Assembly (NCBI GenBank): GCA_964638595.1
Contig: CAZWYU010000040.1
Coordinates: 1-16,970, forward strand
From: CAZWQR01 sp964638595
Lineage (GTDB): Bacteria > Patescibacteriota > Minisyncoccia > Minisyncoccales > PEYH01
Direction: 5' to 3'
Length of the DNA: 16,970 nt
A program made the position numbers and the translations under genes. The first letter of the stretch is position 1; every line of letters begins with the position of its first letter. Positions 1-6,394 of the stretch are shown piece after piece. Under the pieces are notes generated by a model. The model was not told the DNA's origin and made no database searches. It saw only the letters and a list, made by a program, of their open reading frames with translations.

Positions 1-172
1 ATGGCTTTTTAGAAAGCTATTTTATTAGCTTTAAGTAGAATGTTTCTATATATTGTTATATGAATATTAAAATATCTTTCTTTCATAGTTTTATCAACCT
101 TCTTGGGTTGATGATATTATGTAAACTGTTACGAGAGCTTGATATTTTTTCTTTTTTTGATATCCTTTGAAA

Positions 173-182
173 AAGGAGGTGA
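173..182 (+). promoter_or_regulatory. Perfect SD-like sequence without a properly spaced start
   Basis: AAGGAGGTGA is a 10-base match to the anti-SD end of 16S rRNA. The nearest in-frame ATG is at 221, about 38 bases downstream, with only a weaker GGGGGA in between. Most other genes in the window have no SD at all, so this site stands out. Confidence 0.45.
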
Positions 183-220
183 ATTTTAGCACATATTTTA
201 CAACAGAGAAGGGGGACAAA

Positions 221-427
221 ATGGAAGAAATGTTCGCAGACTATAACCATTGGTGTGCAAATAATTGGTATAAATTGCACGACTCAATAAAAGAGGAGAT
301 TTTTTTTGAATTTCTTCGCGAATGTTTAGCGGGTGAAATTCACATAGAAGGACCAAATAGTCCAGAACTAAATGGTCTTCGAGTAGCAAAAATAGCTCGA
401 AGAGAAATAGAAAAAATTTATTATTGA
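221..427 (+). CDS. Small hypothetical protein (68 aa)
   Basis: I do not recognise a family. Starting at ATG 221 the product is 68 residues, soluble, with no membrane segment, and ends in a charged helix-like tail (REIEKIYY). I chose ATG 221 because GGGGGA lies a few bases upstream. The frame stays open back to a TTG at 167, which would give 86 residues, but that start would lie before the perfect SD-like sequence AAGGAGGTGA (173-182). No ATG, GTG or TTG follows that SD at usable spacing. The gene stands alone, with about 160 bases of AT-rich sequence before it and a strong terminator after it, so it is probably a monocistronic unit. A possible promoter is TTGATA (139-144) with TATCCT (161-166). 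Codon use looks ordinary for a protein, but coding status is not proven. Confidence 0.5.
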   Translation: MEEMFADYNHWCANNWYKLHDSIKEEIFFEFLRECLAGEIHIEGPNSPELNGLRVAKIARREIEKIYY

Positions 428-460
428 CGAAAAGTATTTCCCATTCTCTCCACTAGATCA

Positions 461-491
461 GGGGTCGGGTCCTCCCTCGACCCCCTTTTTT
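461..491 (+). terminator. Rho-independent terminator
   Basis: The stem is GGGGTCG (461-467) pairing with CGACCCC (478-484), with a 10-base pyrimidine-rich loop, followed by a run of six T. It ends the small gene at 221-427 and insulates it from lepB. Confidence 0.85.
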
Positions 492-590
492 ATATGTGTT
501 ATTTTGATTGTTTGGTTAGTTATTTAGATATTTAAGTTTTTATTTGGCTTGTGTTTGAGATAATTGTTTTTAGGAATTTTATGGATTTAT

Positions 591-619
591 TTGCCAAAAA
601 ATTGAGGCTGTAGTAGAAT
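591..619 (+). promoter_or_regulatory. Sigma70-type promoter for lepB (leaderless)
   Basis: The -35 is TTGCCA (591-596), the spacer is 17 bp, and the -10 is TAGAAT (614-619); each hexamer matches 5 of 6 consensus bases. Transcription would start near 625-627, only 2-4 bases before the lepB ATG at 629. The mRNA would therefore be essentially leaderless, consistent with the lack of an SD. Confidence 0.6.
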
Positions 620-628
620 AAACGGAAT

Positions 629-1159
629 ATGAACAAATTACTGCTTTTTATTTTTGAAATTTTAAAAATCACCATAATTGCTCTTTTGATAGTTATTCCT
701 ATCAGAGTTTTTGTTTTCCAGCCGTTTTTTGTTAGGGGAGCTAGTATGGAGCCTAATTTTCATGATTTAGATTATCTCATAATTGATGAAATTTCTTATC
801 GTTTAGGTGAGCCAGAAAGGGGAGATGTAATAGTTTTTTATAACCCCAACGACACCTCGCAACGTTTTATTAAAAGAATTATTGCTTTACCCGGAGAAAC
901 TATAAAATTAGCTGATGGAAATATTTATATAAAAAAAGATGAAGAATTTAATCTTTTTGATGAAAGTTCCTATTTGCCAAAAGGAACCAAAACTTCTGGT
1001 CAACATATAATTACGCTTCAAAATAATGAATATTTTGTTATGGGAGATAATAGGGGCTCTTCTTATGATTCAAGAAATTTCGGGCCTTTGTCTGAAAATT
1101 TTATTATTGGAAAAAGTGTTTTTAGACTTTTAAAGATGCAAATTTTTGCTAAAGAATAA
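629..1159 (+). CDS. lepB: Signal peptidase I
   Basis: Membrane-bound serine protease (family S26) that removes signal peptides from proteins exported by Sec or Tat. One N-terminal membrane segment (about residues 8-25) anchors the catalytic domain outside the membrane. Box B holds the nucleophile Ser39 in GASMEP. The general-base Lys82 lies in FIKRIIALPGE. Box E is MGDNR...SYDSR (138-149). At 176 residues it is a compact enzyme of the Gram-positive or plastid type, without the large second domain of the E. coli protein. The ATG lies directly downstream of a near-consensus promoter with no SD. It is followed 3 bases later by hisS, so the two are probably cotranscribed, although they share no function. 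Confidence 0.96.
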   Translation: MNKLLLFIFEILKITIIALLIVIPIRVFVFQPFFVRGASMEPNFHDLDYLIIDEISYRLGEPERGDVIVFYNPNDTSQRFIKRIIALPGETIKLADGNIYIKKDEEFNLFDESSYLPKGTKTSGQHIITLQNNEYFVMGDNRGSSYDSRNFGPLSENFIIGKSVFRLLKMQIFAKE

Positions 1160-1162
1160 CTT

Positions 1163-2473
1163 ATGTCTCCTCAAAAACGTGCTAAAAAAAAGAGCAAATC
1201 CAAAGTCTCACTTCAAAGGGTTACCGGCATGAAGGATATTTTGCCAAAAGATTATCCTTATTATGACAAAGTTTTAAGAATAGCTGAAACTTTTAGTCAA
1301 TTCTACGGATTTTTCAAATTAGATACGCCGATTCTTGAGAAGGCAGAACTTTTTGAAAAAGGTACTGGCCAAGATACTGATGTCGTAGAAAAAGAAATGT
1401 ATACTCTAAAAACCAAAGGAGGCGATCTTTTAGCTCTTCGGCCGGAATTTACTCCGGCTTTAGCAAGAGCCTATGTTGAGAATGGAATGATGTCTTTGCC
1501 ACAGCCAGTTAAACTTTTTTCTTTTGGTCCACTTTTTCGGCACGAAAGACCTCAATCCGGTAGACTTAGACAGTTTAATCAATTTAATCTTGAAGTTTTT
1601 GGCTCTAAAAAGCCAATGGTGGACGTAGAAGTAATTTATCTATGCACTAAAATTTTAGAAGGATTAGGCATAAGGGATATTGTTGTGGAAATCAATAGCA
1701 TTGGTTGTAAAGAATGTAAAAAGATTGCTAAAAAAAATTTAGTTAGCTGTTTAAAGAAAAAAGAAAAATTTTTGTGTTTTGATTGCCAGCGGCGTTTAAA
1801 AACCAATCCTTTGCGTATTCTTGATTGTAAAAATGAAAATTGTCAGCAAGTTGTGATGAGCTGTCCTCAAATATTAGACCATCTTTGCAAAGATTGCCAC
1901 AGTCATCTAAAAATAATCTTGGAATTTTTAGACGAATTGTCTATTCCCTATAATCTTAATCCTTATTTAGTTAGAGGACTAGATTATTATACAAAAACGG
2001 TTTTTGAGATTAAGTCTAAAAGTAAAGAAATAACAAATCAAGGAACACTGATTGGCGGAGGCCGCTATGACGACCTAGTAAAACAATTATTTAAGAAAGA
2101 AGTTTCGGCATTTGGAGCAGCTGGCGGGGTAGAGAGAATTATTCAAGTTATAAAAGAGAAAGAATTAATTGTTTCGGGTCCAAAAGAATCGGAAATTTTT
2201 TTAGCCCAACTCGGAGATTTAGCTAAGATTAAAGTCCTTAATCTTTTAGAAGAATTTAGAAAAGCGAATCTTAAGATTAATTATTCTTTGAGTCGAGATT
2301 CTCTTAGCAAACAATTGCAATTAGCTAATAGATTGGGAGCAAAATACACTTTGATTTTAGGAGAAAGAGAGGCTAAAAATGGTTCTATCATTCTGCGTGA
2401 TATGAAAGATGGAAAACAATCTTCCCTTAAGATGGCTAAACTTATTGATGAAGTCAAAAAAAAGTTAAAATAG
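1163..2473 (+). CDS. hisS: Histidyl-tRNA synthetase
   Basis: Class II aminoacyl-tRNA synthetase that charges tRNA-His using ATP. Motif 2 is visible as FRHERPQSGR (about 125-134). The histidine-specific signature is LVRGLDYYT (269-277), and motif 3 lies in the GGGRYDDL...GGVERI region (298-325). A C-terminal anticodon-binding domain follows from about residue 340. Total length 436 matches the family. An insertion between motif 2 and the His signature holds four paired cysteines: C182/C185, C205/C208, C222/C227 and C242/C245. This pattern suggests metal binding, and comparable pairs occur in some clostridial-type HisRS proteins. The first 15 residues are very basic and precede the usual start of the fold. 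No SD is seen; the gene follows lepB by 3 bases. Confidence 0.97.
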   Translation: MSPQKRAKKKSKSKVSLQRVTGMKDILPKDYPYYDKVLRIAETFSQFYGFFKLDTPILEKAELFEKGTGQDTDVVEKEMYTLKTKGGDLLALRPEFTPALARAYVENGMMSLPQPVKLFSFGPLFRHERPQSGRLRQFNQFNLEVFGSKKPMVDVEVIYLCTKILEGLGIRDIVVEINSIGCKECKKIAKKNLVSCLKKKEKFLCFDCQRRLKTNPLRILDCKNENCQQVVMSCPQILDHLCKDCHSHLKIILEFLDELSIPYNLNPYLVRGLDYYTKTVFEIKSKSKEITNQGTLIGGGRYDDLVKQLFKKEVSAFGAAGGVERIIQVIKEKELIVSGPKESEIFLAQLGDLAKIKVLNLLEEFRKANLKINYSLSRDSLSKQLQLANRLGAKYTLILGEREAKNGSIILRDMKDGKQSSLKMAKLIDEVKKKLK

Positions 2474-2474
2474 T

Positions 2475-2503
2475 TTGACAAGTTGAATTTTTAAGTTTAA
2501 AAC
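2475..2503 (+). promoter_or_regulatory. Promoter for the rpsU-ftsZ operon (leaderless)
   Basis: A perfect TTGACA (2475-2480) begins right after the hisS stop. A 17-bp spacer leads to TAAAAC (2498-2503, 4 of 6). The predicted start of transcription near 2509-2511 is 2-4 bases before the rpsU ATG at 2513. An alternative -10, TATTGT (2504-2509), would have a poor 23-bp spacer. Confidence 0.5.
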
Positions 2504-2512
2504 TATTGTATT

Positions 2513-2731
2513 ATGACTGGATTAAAAGTAGAAAAAAGAGAAAGAGAAAACAGCCGACAGCTTGCTAGTCGGTTCGTTCGCGGTTTAAGAAGAAGCGGTT
2601 TGGTTTATAGGATAAAAAAAGCCCAATTCAAAAATCGTCCAAAAAGCTCTAAGCTTAAAAAAAGAGCAGCTTTACGTAAATTACAGATTCAAGAAGAATA
2701 CAAAAAGCTTGAGAAATTAGGCAAACTTTGA
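2513..2731 (+). CDS. rpsU: Ribosomal protein bS21
   Basis: Small, very basic protein of the 30S subunit that sits near the anti-SD end of 16S rRNA. At 72 residues it has the usual bS21 layout: an N-terminal strand (LKVEKRERENSRQLASRF), a helix with VRGLRRSGLV, and a long basic C-terminal helix ending in a lysine-rich tail. No SD precedes it; the promoter places the transcript start just before the ATG. It is the first gene of a chain running through yqeY, ybeY, ftsA and ftsZ. Its stop TGA shares a base with the ATG of yqeY (TGATG), so the two are probably translationally coupled. Confidence 0.9.
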   Translation: MTGLKVEKRERENSRQLASRFVRGLRRSGLVYRIKKAQFKNRPKSSKLKKRAALRKLQIQEEYKKLEKLGKL

Positions 2732-3195
2732 TGTCTTTAAAACAAACTATTCGCCAAGATCTAAAAATTGCATTAAAACAAAAGAACAAAGACGAGGTTT
2801 CAACCCTACGCCTTCTTTTGAATGAAATTATCAATCAAGAAAAAAAAGCAAGAACCCAAACAGGAGAAGAAATTGAATTAAATGATGAGCAAATAAAACT
2901 TTTAGCTTTTTCAAGTCTAAAGAAAAATAAAGAAGCAATAGAGGAATTTAAAAAGGGCAGAAGAGAAGATTTAGTTAAAAAGACAGAGCAAGAGAATAAA
3001 ATTTTAAAGAATTATTTGCCAGAGCAATTAGGTCAGGAAGACATTAAAAAAGTTGTGGATGAGGCAATAGCTTTAATCAAAGCCGAAAGTATAAAAGATA
3101 TAGGCAAGGTTATGGCTGAAATAATGCCCAAAATAAAAGGCAGAGCTGATGGCAGTTTGGTAAATAAGATTATCAGAGAGAGGCTCTATGATTGA
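2731..3195 (+). CDS. yqeY: GatB/YqeY domain protein
   Basis: Stand-alone YqeY protein, related to the C-terminal tRNA-binding part of the amidotransferase subunit GatB. Its exact role is not established; a link to tRNA-dependent amidation is presumed. Family features include an N-terminal helical segment with STLRLLLNEI, a central YLPEQL motif, and the C-terminal IKGRADGSLVNKIIRERL that closes the helical domain. At 154 residues the length is typical. I start it at ATG 2731, which overlaps the rpsU stop as TGATG, rather than at TTG 2728. Its 3' end overlaps ybeY by 8 bases. Confidence 0.92.
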   Translation: MSLKQTIRQDLKIALKQKNKDEVSTLRLLLNEIINQEKKARTQTGEEIELNDEQIKLLAFSSLKKNKEAIEEFKKGRREDLVKKTEQENKILKNYLPEQLGQEDIKKVVDEAIALIKAESIKDIGKVMAEIMPKIKGRADGSLVNKIIRERLYD

Positions 3196-3622
3196 GCTTT
3201 TAAATTTTTTAGAAACCTCTTTCAATAAGAGGTTTTTTATTCTTATAGCCGACAAAGTCTTAAAAGGAGAAAAAAAGGAGGGGGAAATTTCTGTACTTTT
3301 AGTGGACGAAAAAACAATAAGAGAATTTAATAAAAAATATAGGCATCAAGATAAGGTCACAGATGTTTTGTCTTTTTGTTATCAAGAAGGCAAAAAATTT
3401 GTTTTTCCTCCAAAAAATTTGCTACAATTAGGAGAAGTAATTATTTGCCCGCCTTTTATTAAAAAAGAATCTAAAAAGCAAGGCTTAAATTTTAAAAAAG
3501 AATTAGCCAGGGCTTTTATCCATAGCATTTTACATCTTTTGGGGTATAATCATAGAACAGTCAAAGATTTAAAAAAAATGGAGGTTTTACAAAAAAAGTA
3601 TCTTTCTAATTTTTATGTTTAG
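3188..3622 (+). CDS. ybeY: Endoribonuclease YbeY (rRNA maturation)
   Basis: Single-strand endoribonuclease used for 16S rRNA 3'-end maturation and ribosome quality control in bacteria. The metal-binding signature H-x3-H-x5-H is intact: H112, H116 and H122 in HSILHLLGYNH. Upstream family blocks include ISVLLVDEKTIREFNKKYR and DKVTDVLSF. Length 144 is normal. A purine-rich AGAGAGG lies just before the ATG, one of the few SD-like sites here. The gene overlaps yqeY by 8 bases upstream and ftsA by 8 bases downstream, so it is part of one polycistronic, probably translationally coupled unit. Confidence 0.94.
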   Translation: MIELLNFLETSFNKRFFILIADKVLKGEKKEGEISVLLVDEKTIREFNKKYRHQDKVTDVLSFCYQEGKKFVFPPKNLLQLGEVIICPPFIKKESKKQGLNFKKELARAFIHSILHLLGYNHRTVKDLKKMEVLQKKYLSNFYV

Positions 3623-4820
3623 AAATAAAAATATTATTACCGCTTTTGATATCGGTTCACATAGTATTAAGGGTTTAGTGGCTCAAAAAAGAGCCGAAGG
3701 AGAGAAGTTGGGAGTTCTGACTCATTTTAATTTATCTTCCGAAGGCTTGCGTCGAGGAGTGGTTATAGATTCGGAAAGCTGTTCAGAGAGTGTCAAAAAA
3801 ACTGCTTTAAGATTAAAAGCTATTGCTAAGCCCCATCAACTTGCTGATGTTTTTGTTAATATTAATGGTTCTCACATAAATGGAGAAGAGGCTTACGGAG
3901 CTGTGGCTATTTCTAAAGCCGACCACAAAGTTTCACGAGAAGATATAAATAGGGTAATAGCAGAAGCAAAAAATATAAATTTACCTATTAATCAAGAAGC
4001 TTTAGATATTTTTCCCAGAGAGTTTATTGTAGATGGCCAAGCTGGCTTAATTGATATTGAGGGAATTAAAGGAATAAAGCTTGAAGTTAGGGGTTTGGCT
4101 GTAAGTGCATTCTCTTTGTATATCAAAAAATTAATGGATTCTGTTATAGACGCCGATTTGAGCGTAGGAGAAATTTTTGCTTCTCCTCTTGCAGCCAGTC
4201 GGGCGGTTTTAAATACTAGACAAAAGGAATTGGGAGTAGCCATGATTGATATTGGGGCAGAAACTACCGGTATAGCTGTTTTTGAAGAAAAACACTTGAT
4301 TCACTTAGTTGTTCTTCCAGTTGGTTCAGCTAACATTACCAGAGACATTGCCGTTGCCTTACAAACTGATATAGAAATTGCCGAGGAGATAAAAAAGAAC
4401 TTCGGCGGTTATATTTTTAAGAGTAAAAGAAAAAAGGAAAAAATAAAACTTAATGAAGAGGAAGTTTTTGAGTTTGACCCTAAAAAAGTAATGAAAGCTG
4501 GCAGAGCTAGGGTTTCAGAAATTTTAGGGCTTATAGAAAAGGAGCTTAAAAAAATTCACAAACAAAAAGCCTTGCCCGCAGGAATAGTTTTAACTGGCGG
4601 GGGCTCTCAATTGACCGGCTTATTAGATTCTTGTAAGAAACAATTGCAATTACCAGTTAGAAAGGGAACTTGTGAGGATTTTATAGGTTTAGACACAGAC
4701 CCAAGCTTAAGTGTAGTTTTGGGTTTAGCCCTTTTGGGTTCGGAAGAGGTTGCAGGAACTCCACCCAAGAACCATATCTTAAATTCAATTATTAAATTTT
4801 TGAAAAATCTTACTCCATGA
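3615..4820 (+). CDS. ftsA: Cell division protein FtsA
   Basis: Actin-like ATPase that tethers FtsZ filaments to the membrane and recruits the division machinery. The ATPase motifs are present: phosphate 1 at AFDIGSHSIKG (10-20), phosphate 2 at MIDIGAETTG (210-219), and the adenosine motif at IVLTGGGSQLTG (324-335). The FtsA-specific 1C (SHS2) domain lies between about 80 and 165. A proline-containing linker (around 381-385) leads to an amphipathic C-terminal helix (387-400, with IIKFLKNL), the expected membrane-targeting sequence. Length 401 is typical. Its stop overlaps the ftsZ start (ATGA), so the two division proteins should be made together. Confidence 0.96.
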   Translation: MFRNKNIITAFDIGSHSIKGLVAQKRAEGEKLGVLTHFNLSSEGLRRGVVIDSESCSESVKKTALRLKAIAKPHQLADVFVNINGSHINGEEAYGAVAISKADHKVSREDINRVIAEAKNINLPINQEALDIFPREFIVDGQAGLIDIEGIKGIKLEVRGLAVSAFSLYIKKLMDSVIDADLSVGEIFASPLAASRAVLNTRQKELGVAMIDIGAETTGIAVFEEKHLIHLVVLPVGSANITRDIAVALQTDIEIAEEIKKNFGGYIFKSKRKKEKIKLNEEEVFEFDPKKVMKAGRARVSEILGLIEKELKKIHKQKALPAGIVLTGGGSQLTGLLDSCKKQLQLPVRKGTCEDFIGLDTDPSLSVVLGLALLGSEEVAGTPPKNHILNSIIKFLKNLTP

Positions 4821-5749
4821 AAAAAGAATTAGCCAAAATAAAAGTTATTGGCGTTGGAGGCTCTGGTGGAAATGCTATTAGCCGAATGGCTAAGTGCAAA
4901 ATTCAAGGGGTTGAGCTTATTGCTATTAACTCCGATTTTCAGGATTTAAAAAAAACTAAAGCAGATCTTAAAATTCAGATTGGCAAAGAGTTAACTAAGG
5001 GATTGGGCGCCGGGATGAATCCTCAAATTGCCAAAAAGGCGGCCGAAGAAAGCAGGGAAGAAATCAAAAAAGTTTTAGAAGGAGCAGATATCGTTTTTGT
5101 GGTTTGTGGATTAGGCGGGGGTACGGGTTCCGGAGCGGCTCCGGTGGTTGCCGGCATAGCTAAACAGCTCAATATTTTAACAATCGGGGCAGTCACTTTA
5201 CCTTTTTCTTTTGAAGGATTCCAGAGAAAGAAAATAGCTACTTTAGGAGAAAAAAAATTAAGAGAAGAGGTTGACACTCTATTTGTTATTCCAAATGATA
5301 GATTGCTTTCACAAGTTCAAGAAGACACAACTTGTGAATCTGCTTTTTGGTTTTGTGACGAGATATTAAGGCAGGCGGTTCAGGGAATATCTGATTTGAT
5401 TATTAGGCCCGGTTTGATAAATGTTGATTTTGCCGATGTCAGAGAGGTAATGGCTGATTCTGGCTCTGCTTTGTTCGGCGTTGGTGTGGGCAGGGGGGAA
5501 GATAAAATAGAACAAGCTTCTAAAACTACTCTCAACTCCCAATTTTTGCAGTTTCCAATTCAGGGAGCGAAAAGAATTTTATTTAATATCACCGGTGGCA
5601 AGAATCTTTCTTTAATGGAAGTTGAAGAGGCGGCTAAATTAATTATAAAAAATACTTCTGCCTTCAAGATTATTTTTGGAGCAATTATAGACGAAAACTT
5701 AAAACCCGATGAAGTTAAAATAACCCTTATCGCCGCCGGCATACACTAG
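4817..5749 (+). CDS. ftsZ: Cell division protein FtsZ, lacking a C-terminal tail
   Basis: Tubulin-like GTPase that forms the division ring. The nucleotide-binding core is intact: VGGSGGNA (13-20), the tubulin signature GGGTGSG (100-106), and the catalytic T7-loop motif NVDFADV (202-208). The chain stops at residue 310 in ITLIAAGIH, which is where the globular core ends in other FtsZ proteins. There is no variable linker and no conserved C-terminal peptide, the part that normally binds FtsA and other partners. The next bases after the stop belong to a GC-rich element, so the tail may have been lost by insertion or deletion. The start overlaps the ftsA stop. Confidence 0.95.
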   Translation: MKKELAKIKVIGVGGSGGNAISRMAKCKIQGVELIAINSDFQDLKKTKADLKIQIGKELTKGLGAGMNPQIAKKAAEESREEIKKVLEGADIVFVVCGLGGGTGSGAAPVVAGIAKQLNILTIGAVTLPFSFEGFQRKKIATLGEKKLREEVDTLFVIPNDRLLSQVQEDTTCESAFWFCDEILRQAVQGISDLIIRPGLINVDFADVREVMADSGSALFGVGVGRGEDKIEQASKTTLNSQFLQFPIQGAKRILFNITGGKNLSLMEVEEAAKLIIKNTSAFKIIFGAIIDENLKPDEVKITLIAAGIH

Positions 5750-5928
5750 GGGGACAGTCCCCGTTTTGCTAGTGGGCGGGAGCCCTTGTGGTTACGCTAC
5801 AGCGACACCATAAATCGGCCAATGGTACAAATTTGATCAAAAACATTTTATGTTCTACTTGCTTGTGCCTCCCGGGGGAGCACGAGCCCAAACTCGGGAC
5901 TTGAGGAGGGTAAAATCTAGGGGAACAC
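5746..5928 (+). other. GC-rich, hairpin-rich intergenic element of unknown type
   Basis: My hand count gives about 53% GC over 5751-5910, against roughly a third in the surrounding genes. It starts with the near-palindrome GGGGACAGTCCCC (from 5750). Other hairpins follow: GGGC/GCCC with a GGGA loop (near 5774-5785), GGT..CGC/GCG..ACC (near 5790-5810), and a strong 11-bp stem GCTTGTGC/GCACGAGC with one bulge and inner TCC/GGA (5861-5887). CTAGGGGGACA (5746) and CTAGGGGAACA (5917) bracket the element as imperfect direct repeats. It is followed by a terminator. It may be a structured non-coding RNA or a miniature repeat or insertion. I could not match it to 6S RNA, tmRNA, RNase P RNA, SRP RNA or a known riboswitch. 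Confidence 0.5.
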
Positions 5929-5955
5929 ATAGTGAATATACGATTGTTTTTACCA

Positions 5956-5982
5956 AAAAAATCGCTTTTAAGGCGATTTTTT
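5956..5982 (+). terminator. Rho-independent terminator (probably bidirectional)
   Basis: The 10-bp stem AAAAAATCGC (5956-5965) pairs with GCGATTTTTT (5973-5982) around the loop TTTTAAG. The A and T runs make it usable in both directions. It ends the ftsZ operon and the GC-rich element. Confidence 0.8.
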
Positions 5983-5990
5983 GATAGAAT
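5982..5990 (+). promoter_or_regulatory. Extended -10 promoter for the DUF3175 gene
   Basis: TGATAGAAT is an extended -10 (TG, one base, TAGAAT at 5985-5990). No good -35 is visible. Transcription would begin about at the ATG at 5997, again leaderless. It lies directly against the preceding terminator. Confidence 0.4.
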
Positions 5991-5996
5991 GAAAAG

Positions 5997-6287
5997 ATGA
6001 GCGGGGAATATAAAAAAAGTAAAAATTGGTCAAAAAAGGTTATTCAAAAAAGTGACGCTCTAGATTTAGAAAAAGGCGTTTTTACTTTTAAAAATCCCAG
6101 AAAGATTGCTTTGTCTTTAAAAAAGTCAGCTTTGGAGAGCAAAAGAAGAAAAGCTTCTCCCTTTCAGTCCGCTATGTCTATGCTTAATTTCTATATCAAT
6201 AGGGCTGGTAAAAATTTAGACAAAGAACAAAAAAGAATATTAGAACAAACAAAGCAGGAGCTAAGGGAAATTTTTAAAAAAAATTGA
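5997..6287 (+). CDS. DUF3175 family protein
   Basis: Small basic protein of unknown function. The whole 96-residue chain matches the pattern I know for DUF3175: an N-terminal WSKKV...SDALDLEKGVF block (about residues 11-29), a central NPRKIALSLKKSA (33-45), and the hallmark SPFQSAMSMLNFYINRAGK with few changes (about 54-72), then a charged C-terminal helix. No signal peptide or membrane segment is present. High lysine and arginine content would suit nucleic-acid or ribosome binding, but that is a guess. It stands alone between a terminator upstream and the nrdJ promoter downstream. The ATG directly follows an extended -10, with no SD. Confidence 0.85.
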   Translation: MSGEYKKSKNWSKKVIQKSDALDLEKGVFTFKNPRKIALSLKKSALESKRRKASPFQSAMSMLNFYINRAGKNLDKEQKRILEQTKQELREIFKKN

Positions 6288-6288
6288 G

Positions 6289-6297
6289 TTATTCACA
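6289..6297 (+). promoter_or_regulatory. DnaA-box-like 9-mer upstream of nrdJ
   Basis: TTATTCACA matches the DnaA box consensus TTATNCACA exactly. It lies 12 bases before the nrdJ -35. A single 9-mer in AT-rich DNA can occur by chance, but DnaA control of ribonucleotide reductase genes is known in E. coli (nrdAB). Confidence 0.3.
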
Positions 6298-6309
6298 ATT
6301 TTTAGCTTT

Positions 6310-6338
6310 TTGACTAACTCATCAGTAAGGTTTATTAT
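6310..6338 (+). promoter_or_regulatory. Promoter for nrdJ-cobO
   Basis: TTGACT (6310-6315), a 17-bp spacer and TATTAT (6333-6338), each 5 of 6 consensus. The predicted start near 6345 leaves a leader of about 50 bases before ATG 6395. The leader holds a small hairpin, CTTGC (6361-6365) with GCAAG (6373-6377). This is the only clear promoter in the window with a real untranslated leader. Confidence 0.6.
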
Positions 6339-6394
6339 AGAGATACATTAACTTAACAATCTTGCTCTTTGGGCAAGTATTAATTTTTGTAAGA

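Noticed and set aside
4..32. Two overlapping small hairpins (GCTTT/AAAGC and AAAGCTA/TAGCTTT) at the left edge
   Set aside because: Short AT-rich stems without a proper T run; could be chance or the end of something outside the window.
93..112. Inverted repeat ATCAACC/GGTTGAT upstream of the small gene
   Set aside because: Seven pairs, no T tract and no known operator match; may be an operator but cannot be supported.
2728..2730. TTG start for yqeY three bases before the ATG
   Set aside because: ATG 2731 makes the standard TGATG overlap with rpsU and gives the usual N terminus.
5769..5930. Minus-strand ORF of 53 codons across the GC-rich element
   Set aside because: Its composition (Pro, Arg, Cys, Ser rich, no domain pattern) is what a GC-rich hairpin element gives by chance, and it has no SD or clear promoter.
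5750..5980. 6S RNA, RNase P RNA, tmRNA or SRP RNA in the GC-rich element
   Set aside because: None of the conserved cores (tRNA-like end of tmRNA, SRP apical loop, RNase P conserved regions) could be found.
6362..6394. TTG start adding 11 residues to NrdJ
   Set aside because: The extension MLFGQVLIFVR overlaps the leader hairpin and has no family similarity; ATG 6395 begins just before the expected ATP-cone.
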